A stretch of 6,164 nt of DNA from Actinomycetota bacterium. Lineage in GTDB: Bacteria; Actinomycetota; Humimicrobiia; Humimicrobiales; Humimicrobiaceae. The stretch spans positions 1 to 6,164 of the forward strand of contig VGAU01000114.1 in the NCBI GenBank assembly GCA_016870675.1. The letters are read 5' to 3'. Shown one piece after another: positions 1-4,389 of the stretch. The notes under the pieces were generated by a model. It had not been told where the DNA came from, made no database searches, and saw only the letters and a list, made by a program, of their open reading frames with translations. Made by a program: the position numbers and the translations under genes. How positions within the stretch are numbered: the first letter of the stretch is position 1; every line of letters begins with the position of its first letter.

Positions 1-1422
1 ATTCTTTAATGTGCTCAACAAAAATTCAAAAGCGCCTGTACTGATTTCATATCTTCCCTGGGGTAAGGGTTCAATGCCATGTAAAGCAACAATGGGTATA
101 TAATTCCTGGTAAAAGGCCTGCTGCCTGTAATCAAAAGACTCGAGCTCGTAACCACCTGGGAATCTAATTCATCCGAACCTACCGCCAGCTGGCAGGCTC
201 CCCTGGTATCCTGTGTGATACCATCGTTAACTTTTATTATTGCATCCAGCCTTGCAGATTCTCCGATATCAAGACTATCCAGTTTCCAATAAAGTGATCC
301 TTCATATAAACTGAATAAACCAGGCAGTATTAAATTTACATCTATGTTGTTTGCTGTAATATCACCGGTATTGGCTATGGTAATCTCTACCTTTAAAAGT
401 TCCCCGGCATAGGTATCTCCGCCATTCTGATCAATAAGGCCTAAAGTAGAGCTCTTAAAAACAGGCAATAATCTGGCGGTAATTTCCTCCGTATTTTTTA
501 CTGTTTCTTCTCCATTGTAATAAATTTTCATTAACGGGGCTATTTTTGAATTATTTTCAATATCAGTTTTAATGCCGGCTTTAAAATAGTAAGAACTGGA
601 TTTTCCAGCCTCTATTATCGGTATCCTTGCCGTTAGATTATTATCGCCAGGCTCGAGTTCTTCCTGGCTTTCCAATACTGTCAAATCCTCAATACCCTCA
701 ATGGTTATAACAGTATCTTCTGCATTCATATTGCCGTCATTATAGATAACTGCTTCATAACTCAATATATCACCGGGAAAAACTTCCAGAGTTCCATCGA
801 TATTTTTAAAATCCTCCTCGTTAGCCAGCTTTATATAAGAATTATTAAAATCAGGACTTGCTTCTACAATGAAAGAATGATCGGAGGATAGAAAATTTTT
901 AAAATCTCCACTTTTGTTTATCATATTATTCTCTTTAAAATATTCTATTTCTACCTGTAGCGGTTTAATTTCCAGGCCATTATCCAGGGGAGAATCAACC
1001 TTAAAATTTAATATAATACTTCCACTTTCTGAAATATCCAGATCTCCAATTTTAAAAGTAATACTGCTTTCATCAGTTTTATAATCATAATTCTTAAGAT
1101 TATTTTCAATAAGTGCGCAGTGTTCCGGTATACTTGCAGTTACTTCTGTATTTTCAACTTTTATCTGCCCGGTATTTCTATAAAATATCTTATAATTTAT
1201 TATCTGTCCTGGAATAACTTTCTCCCTATCCGGGAATTCGAGGTAATTAAAACTGCTATCTCTAAAATTTGAGACAGCATATTTACTTTCTTCTTCCAAT
1301 ATTCTCTTATGTTCAATCAGTTTTAATACCCCAAATACAATTGCGGTTATTATTAAAATAGAACAAAAAGAAATAACCAATCCTTTTATTAACTTTCTAT
1401 TGCCGGATCTTCTTTCGTTCAT
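1..1422 (-). CDS. Membrane-anchored three-module (DUF11/CARDB-like) polysaccharide deacetylase, C-terminus cut by window edge
   Basis: An open frame of 474 codons starts at ATG 1422 and runs off the left edge without a stop; an in-frame stop lies just upstream at 1434-1432. Residues 1-13 are basic (MNERRSGNRK), residues 14-33 are one hydrophobic helix without a lipobox, and a charged stretch (37-47) follows, so it looks like a signal anchor with the rest outside the membrane. Three beta-sandwich modules follow at about 53-185, 186-318 and 320-434. They carry DUF11/CARDB-type signatures such as PGQIINYKIFYRNTG, PGDILSYEAVIYNDG and NGGDTYAGE. From residue 438 the sequence RNYIPIVALHGIE and the following Y-x-I-S-T-x-x-F region match the start of a NodB-type (CE4) deacetylase. 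They align with RNYIPIIGLHAIE in the protein at 1669-3234. The DD and HxxxH catalytic motifs would lie beyond the window, so activity is inferred from that paralogue. The Shine-Dalgarno site is weak (AAG about 8 bases before the ATG). Transcription is divergent from the rest of the locus. Confidence 0.88.
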   Translation of the reverse strand, partial: MNERRSGNRKLIKGLVISFCSILIITAIVFGVLKLIEHKRILEEESKYAVSNFRDSSFNYLEFPDREKVIPGQIINYKIFYRNTGQIKVENTEVTASIPEHCALIENNLKNYDYKTDESSITFKIGDLDISESGSIILNFKVDSPLDNGLEIKPLQVEIEYFKENNMINKSGDFKNFLSSDHSFIVEASPDFNNSYIKLANEEDFKNIDGTLEVFPGDILSYEAVIYNDGNMNAEDTVITIEGIEDLTVLESQEELEPGDNNLTARIPIIEAGKSSSYYFKAGIKTDIENNSKIAPLMKIYYNGEETVKNTEEITARLLPVFKSSTLGLIDQNGGDTYAGELLKVEITIANTGDITANNIDVNLILPGLFSLYEGSLYWKLDSLDIGESARLDAIIKVNDGITQDTRGACQLAVGSDELDSQVVTSSSLLITGSRPFTRNYIPIVALHGIEPLPQGRYEISTGAFEFLLSTLKN

Positions 1423-1468
1423 AATATTTTCTTAAATATTAAATTTTTTATACAGCTTAAATAGAAAT

Positions 1469-1496
1469 ATAATATCTCAAATATTCTTTTTAGCAA
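1469..1496 (-). promoter_or_regulatory. Candidate sigma-70 promoter for the leftward deacetylase gene
   Basis: Read on the minus strand, TTGCTA (1496-1491) could be a -35 box. TATTAT (1474-1469) could be the -10 box, with a 16-bp spacer. The start of transcription would be near 1462, giving a leader of about 40 bases. The -35 box lies inside the inverted repeat at 1491-1509. In a region this AT-rich, such matches arise easily by chance. Confidence 0.35.
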
Positions 1497-1509
1497 ATGT
1501 AATTTGCTA
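1491..1509. repeat. Perfect 8-bp inverted repeat, TAGCAAAT-GTA-ATTTGCTA, in the divergent intergenic region
   Basis: TAGCAAAT (1491-1498) and ATTTGCTA (1502-1509) are exact reverse complements separated by GTA. The position between two divergent genes, and the overlap with the candidate leftward -35 box, make an operator for a dimeric regulator plausible. There is no GC-rich stem and no clean U-tract right after the arm, so it is not a good intrinsic terminator. The symmetry is seen directly; the regulatory role is inferred. Confidence 0.5.
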
Positions 1510-1543
1510 TTAAAAAATTAGCTTCTTAAATTCTTCAATTATC

Positions 1544-1572
1544 TTGCTATTATTTCATTAAATATTTAAAAT
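1544..1572 (+). promoter_or_regulatory. Candidate sigma-70 promoter for the rightward gene cluster
   Basis: TTGCTA (1544-1549) matches four of six -35 consensus bases. TAAAAT (1567-1572) matches five of six -10 bases. The spacer is 17 bp. Transcription would start near 1579 and leave a leader of about 90 bases before the proposed start at 1669. The TTGCTATTA stretch here repeats one at 1504-1512, exactly 40 bases upstream. Low sequence complexity limits confidence. Confidence 0.4.
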
Positions 1573-1653
1573 TTCTATTATATCAGCATATAAGATAATT
1601 AAATTCAGTTAAATTTCCGGGTTTAAGTTTGGTATATAAACATAGATTGGAAA

Positions 1654-1661
1654 GAGAGAGA
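1654..1661 (+). promoter_or_regulatory. Purine-rich ribosome binding site that supports an ATC start at 1669
   Basis: GAGAGAGA ends seven bases before ATC 1669. It is the only purine-rich, Shine-Dalgarno-like block near the beginning of the open frame. No comparable site precedes the first in-frame ATG at 1867 (upstream bases are CCTGGAGAAACTATT, which encode part of the conserved module). The match to AGGAGG is imperfect. Confidence 0.45.
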
Positions 1662-1668
1662 TTTTCAG

Positions 1669-3234
1669 ATCAAAAAGAATTTAAAAATAGTAGTATTATT
1701 TACTTGTGCTATAACAATAATAGTTCTTATAGTCTGCTGTCATTCCGGGAATAATTCCATTCAAAGTCCGGGGAATAATGCGGTAGAACTGAGTCAATCA
1801 TTTTCTAATTCCACTCTGGAGCTTATTGATTTAAATGGCGGGGATACTTATCCTGGAGAAACTATTATGGCAAAGTTAAACATTATTAATAATGGAAAAA
1901 CAGAAGCAAATAATATAAAAGTAAAATTAATACTATCGGATTATTTTTCAACTGATGGAGCAGATATTAACTGGGACATTGGATCCATTGATGCCAGTGA
2001 AACAAAAAGCCTCAGTACCAATTTAAAAGTTGTAAGAGACATTACTTCGGATACGGTTGTATGGTGCACCCTGCAGATAACTTCTGACGGCATGGAGTCT
2101 TTTACCTTTCCAAAACATAATATGTTAATCTATGGGGTTAAACCATTTGACAGAAATTACATTCCTATTATAGGACTGCACGCCATAGAAGATAAAATAA
2201 AAATACCGATTGAACTATATACCGGCCATTTTGACTATCTCTGCAGCATTCTTAAAAAATTTGGCTTCGAGACTATTACTTTTATGGATCTCTTAAATTA
2301 CCTGGATTTTGGAAAAGCTCTACCCGAAAAACCGGTAATCATAACCTCGGATGATGGATTCCAGGATGTTTATACCAATGCCTTTCCAATACTAAAGAAA
2401 TATGACTATAAAATGACAATTTTTTTAGTAACCGGTTATATTGGAAATTCTGATGAAGACAGAAAGGTAAATTCCTTTGATAGTGACCGGCCCGTTCCTA
2501 TGAGGCTTATACTTATTTGGCCGGAGATTATTGAAATGTATAAATACGGGTGTGAATTTCAATCCCATTCAGTTAACCATATTAGACTGGGTCTGGCTTC
2601 AGATGAAGAATTTCTTTATGAACTCACCCAATCTAAAAATGATATTGAATCCCGGCTGGGGAACCAGGTCCTATTCTTTGCCTGGCCATATGACAATAAT
2701 TCTCCTTCAAAATATTCTTTAATTTCAGAAGCAGATTACAGGGGTGCGGTCAGAGCAGGGTACAAGAAAGGAATTGAAGACCTCAGAACCATTAATATTA
2801 ATGATATAAAGAGAGTGGAATTTAACAGCCTTTATTCACCACAGGATTATGCTGATTATTTAAAACTTCATGATATTGTAATTGAAAGCAAATTTGGACA
2901 ATATTTAAAGGAAACAGGTGAAGAATTTACTTTAAGATATATCATTAAAAATAATAATGAACAAAATATTCATATAAGTTCATTTGAACTTGAACTCCCC
3001 TCCGATATTCAGCTTACAGGAATGAATCCTGATAGTTATATTAATCAGATGCCTGGATTAAACCAGGGGATATATATGTGGGTCAGCGACCTATATGAGG
3101 TTAAAGGTAAAAACGAGATTGATTTAGGAGTAAAACTAAAGGCACTTGGCCCTGGAAAATTCATTATAAAATTCAGGATCACTACCAACAATATATATAT
3201 TAAAAGTAATGATGTTGAAATAGAAATAAAATAA
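1669..3234 (+). CDS. Probable lipoprotein polysaccharide deacetylase (CE4/NodB fold, PgaB-like), apparent ATC start
   Basis: This enzyme probably removes N-acetyl groups from an extracytoplasmic amino-sugar polymer. Numbering from ATC 1669 gives 521 residues. They begin MKKNLK, then a hydrophobic helix (5-22), then Cys23-Cys24 and a G/N/S-rich linker, as in lipoproteins, although the lipobox (LIVC/IVCC) is not canonical. A CARDB-like module (about 48-150) follows, starting STLELIDLNGGDTYPGE. The NodB domain (about 155-400) has SDDG (Asp228, Asp229), HSVNH (His300, His304; metal ligands) and FAWPYDN (338-343). These match family motifs 1-3, with Ser in place of the usual Phe in TFDDG. A C-terminal beta domain (405-521) follows. 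The first ATG in frame, 1867 (Met67), would cut the conserved module in half, so I reject it as the start. The frame is open back to a TAA at 1624, with no ATG, GTG or TTG before 1867. The NodB assignment is firm. The start is uncertain: a rare ATC, a lost start codon or a base error would all fit. Confidence 0.85.
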   Translation: MKKNLKIVVLFTCAITIIVLIVCCHSGNNSIQSPGNNAVELSQSFSNSTLELIDLNGGDTYPGETIMAKLNIINNGKTEANNIKVKLILSDYFSTDGADINWDIGSIDASETKSLSTNLKVVRDITSDTVVWCTLQITSDGMESFTFPKHNMLIYGVKPFDRNYIPIIGLHAIEDKIKIPIELYTGHFDYLCSILKKFGFETITFMDLLNYLDFGKALPEKPVIITSDDGFQDVYTNAFPILKKYDYKMTIFLVTGYIGNSDEDRKVNSFDSDRPVPMRLILIWPEIIEMYKYGCEFQSHSVNHIRLGLASDEEFLYELTQSKNDIESRLGNQVLFFAWPYDNNSPSKYSLISEADYRGAVRAGYKKGIEDLRTININDIKRVEFNSLYSPQDYADYLKLHDIVIESKFGQYLKETGEEFTLRYIIKNNNEQNIHISSFELELPSDIQLTGMNPDSYINQMPGLNQGIYMWVSDLYEVKGKNEIDLGVKLKALGPGKFIIKFRITTNNIYIKSNDVEIEIK

Positions 3235-3242
3235 CAAATGAT

Positions 3243-3249
3243 AAAAGGA
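3243..3249 (+). promoter_or_regulatory. Ribosome binding site that fixes the TTG start of the glycosyltransferase
   Basis: AAAAGGA lies eight bases before TTG 3258, normal Shine-Dalgarno spacing. The first in-frame ATG comes only at codon 74, well past the nucleotide-binding motifs, so TTG is the sensible start. Confidence 0.65.
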
Positions 3250-3257
3250 TAAATAAT

Positions 3258-3944
3258 TTGAAAAATAAACCCAAAATATACATCGTAATACCGGCTTATA
3301 ATGAAGAAAACTCTATATCCGGTGTTATAAAAGATTTAAAAAAACATAACTATCATAATATTATAGTTGTTGATGATGGTTCAACCGATAATACACTGAA
3401 AATTGCCCGCCAGGCCGGGACTATAGTTGTAAGACATCCCATTAATTTAGGACAGGGTGCAGCACTAAGAACAGGAATGGACCTGGCTCTGGATTTAGGG
3501 GTAGATTTAATAGTAACTTTTGATGCAGACGGGCAGCATATGGCTAAAGACATAAATAAGTTGATAAAACCGGTAATCAGCAACGAAGTTGATATTGCTC
3601 TGGGTTCCAGGTTTTTAGATCACAGCAGCAATACCCCCTGGTTAAAAAAAGTACTTTTAAAAATAGGAGTGATCCTGGTATTTCTTATGTATGGAATTAT
3701 GTTATCCGATACTCATAATGGACTTAAAGCTATAAGCAGGCAAGCCGCACAAAAAATATCTATCGAGTCCCACGGTATGGAACATGCTTCGGAGATTATT
3801 GGAAAAATAAAAGTAAACAGAATAAAATTTAGGGAAATTCCGGTAACTATAAGATATTCAAAATATTCCATTAAAAAGGGCCAGAGAATATCCAATAGTT
3901 TAAATATATTTATTAAAATGTTAACCAAATGGTTTATTAAATAG
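3258..3944 (+). CDS. Family 2 glycosyltransferase, polyprenyl-phosphate-sugar synthase (DPM1) type
   Basis: This 228-residue GT-A enzyme probably transfers a sugar from a nucleotide donor to a polyprenyl phosphate at the inner face of the membrane. Visible motifs are IVIPAYNEE (9-17) at the first strand, VVDDGSTDNT (37-46) for nucleotide binding, NLGQGAALRTG (63-73), and the metal-binding DADGQH (89-94). Then come GSRF (116-119) and LSDTHNGLKA (149-158), the acceptor-side motif of this subfamily. The end, IPVTIRYSKYSIKKGQ, is typical of short members of the family. There is a moderately hydrophobic segment at about 132-149 but no C-terminal membrane pair like that of GtrB or ArnC, which fits the need for a separate membrane partner. 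It starts with TTG, 23 bases after the deacetylase stop, and is followed 14 bases later by the DUF2304 gene, so the three genes look like one operon. Donor and acceptor cannot be read from the sequence. Confidence 0.93.
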   Translation: MKNKPKIYIVIPAYNEENSISGVIKDLKKHNYHNIIVVDDGSTDNTLKIARQAGTIVVRHPINLGQGAALRTGMDLALDLGVDLIVTFDADGQHMAKDINKLIKPVISNEVDIALGSRFLDHSSNTPWLKKVLLKIGVILVFLMYGIMLSDTHNGLKAISRQAAQKISIESHGMEHASEIIGKIKVNRIKFREIPVTIRYSKYSIKKGQRISNSLNIFIKMLTKWFIK

Positions 3945-3951
3945 AGGAGGG
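3944..3951 (+). promoter_or_regulatory. Strong Shine-Dalgarno site overlapping the glycosyltransferase stop codon
   Basis: GAGGAGGG begins on the last base of the TAG stop (3942-3944) and sits seven bases before ATG 3959. It is the best ribosome binding site in the window. Its overlap with the stop suggests that the small membrane protein is translated in step with the glycosyltransferase. Confidence 0.7.
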
Positions 3952-3958
3952 AATAAAA

Positions 3959-4309
3959 ATGATAAAACCAATCCAGATTATTGCTATAATATTTGCCATC
4001 TTTTTACTACTCAAAGCAATTCTCAGATTGAAAAATAAAAAATTGACCATCAATGAATTTCTTTTTTGGAGCGCAATGTGGATGCTTTTAACAATACTTT
4101 CAATATTCCCCCAGATAAGCGATAAAATTGCAAACTTTTTTGGATTCGGCCGGGGACTTGACTTTTTTATTGTATCCAGTATCCTTTTAATATTTTACTT
4201 GATTTTCAGGATTTATATTATGCTGGAAGAACTGGATTCAAAGATTGTAAAACTGGCCAGAAGTATATCTCTGAAAGAAATAAAAGACATTAAGAGTTTG
4301 GACAGGTAG
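3959..4309 (+). CDS. DUF2304 family small membrane protein, partner of the adjacent glycosyltransferase
   Basis: The protein has 116 residues and three hydrophobic segments (about 4-22, 34-51 and 67-88), ending in a charged amphipathic tail. The pattern matches DUF2304: a basic loop after helix 1 (RLKNKKLTINEF), a Trp-containing second helix (FWSAMWMLL), the conserved FGFGRGLDFF (61-70), and a tail with EELDSKIVKLARSISL. Genes of this family commonly sit directly beside short family 2 glycosyltransferases, as here. By inference, it anchors the enzyme at the membrane or helps handle the lipid-linked sugar, a job done by fused membrane segments in other glycosyltransferases. Its biochemical function is not established from sequence. 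The start is certain because of the strong ribosome binding site. No convincing terminator follows. Confidence 0.9.
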   Translation: MIKPIQIIAIIFAIFLLLKAILRLKNKKLTINEFLFWSAMWMLLTILSIFPQISDKIANFFGFGRGLDFFIVSSILLIFYLIFRIYIMLEELDSKIVKLARSISLKEIKDIKSLDR

Positions 4310-4357
4310 TAATTAAAAGATAAAATCAATCAGATTTAAAAACTTATTATAGATTTA

Positions 4358-4375
4358 TTTTAGAGATATCTAAAA
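4358..4375. repeat. Inverted repeat TTTTAGA-GATA-TCTAAAA ahead of the SGNH hydrolase gene
   Basis: The arms 4358-4364 and 4369-4375 are exact 7-bp complements around a GATA loop. The stem is AT-rich and is followed by A residues, not T, on the plus strand, so it is a poor terminator. A TATTAT (4345-4350) just upstream could be a -10 box, though I see no good -35. An operator or an mRNA leader hairpin is possible, and so is chance. Confidence 0.35.
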
Positions 4376-4389
4376 AGCCCGGAGTGTTT

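Noticed and set aside
1647..1740. Frameshift hypothesis for the inner deacetylase, starting at TTG 1647 in another frame
   Set aside because: That frame has no ribosome binding site and does not encode the lipoprotein-like leader; the leader is already in frame with the rest from 1669.
2531..2722. Short plus-strand open frame of 63 codons
   Set aside because: It lies in another frame inside the NodB domain, has no ribosome binding site and no recognisable protein features.
3353..3583. Minus-strand open frame of 76 codons
   Set aside because: It is antisense to the conserved nucleotide-binding motifs of the glycosyltransferase and is a by-product of that coding sequence.
3713..3928. Minus-strand open frame of 71 codons with a hydrophobic composition
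   Set aside because: It is antisense to the glycosyltransferase C-terminus, whose family motifs are clearly on the plus strand.
4310..4389. Possible intrinsic terminator after the DUF2304 gene
   Set aside because: The only hairpin has an AT-only outer stem and is followed by A residues, not a T-tract, on the plus strand.
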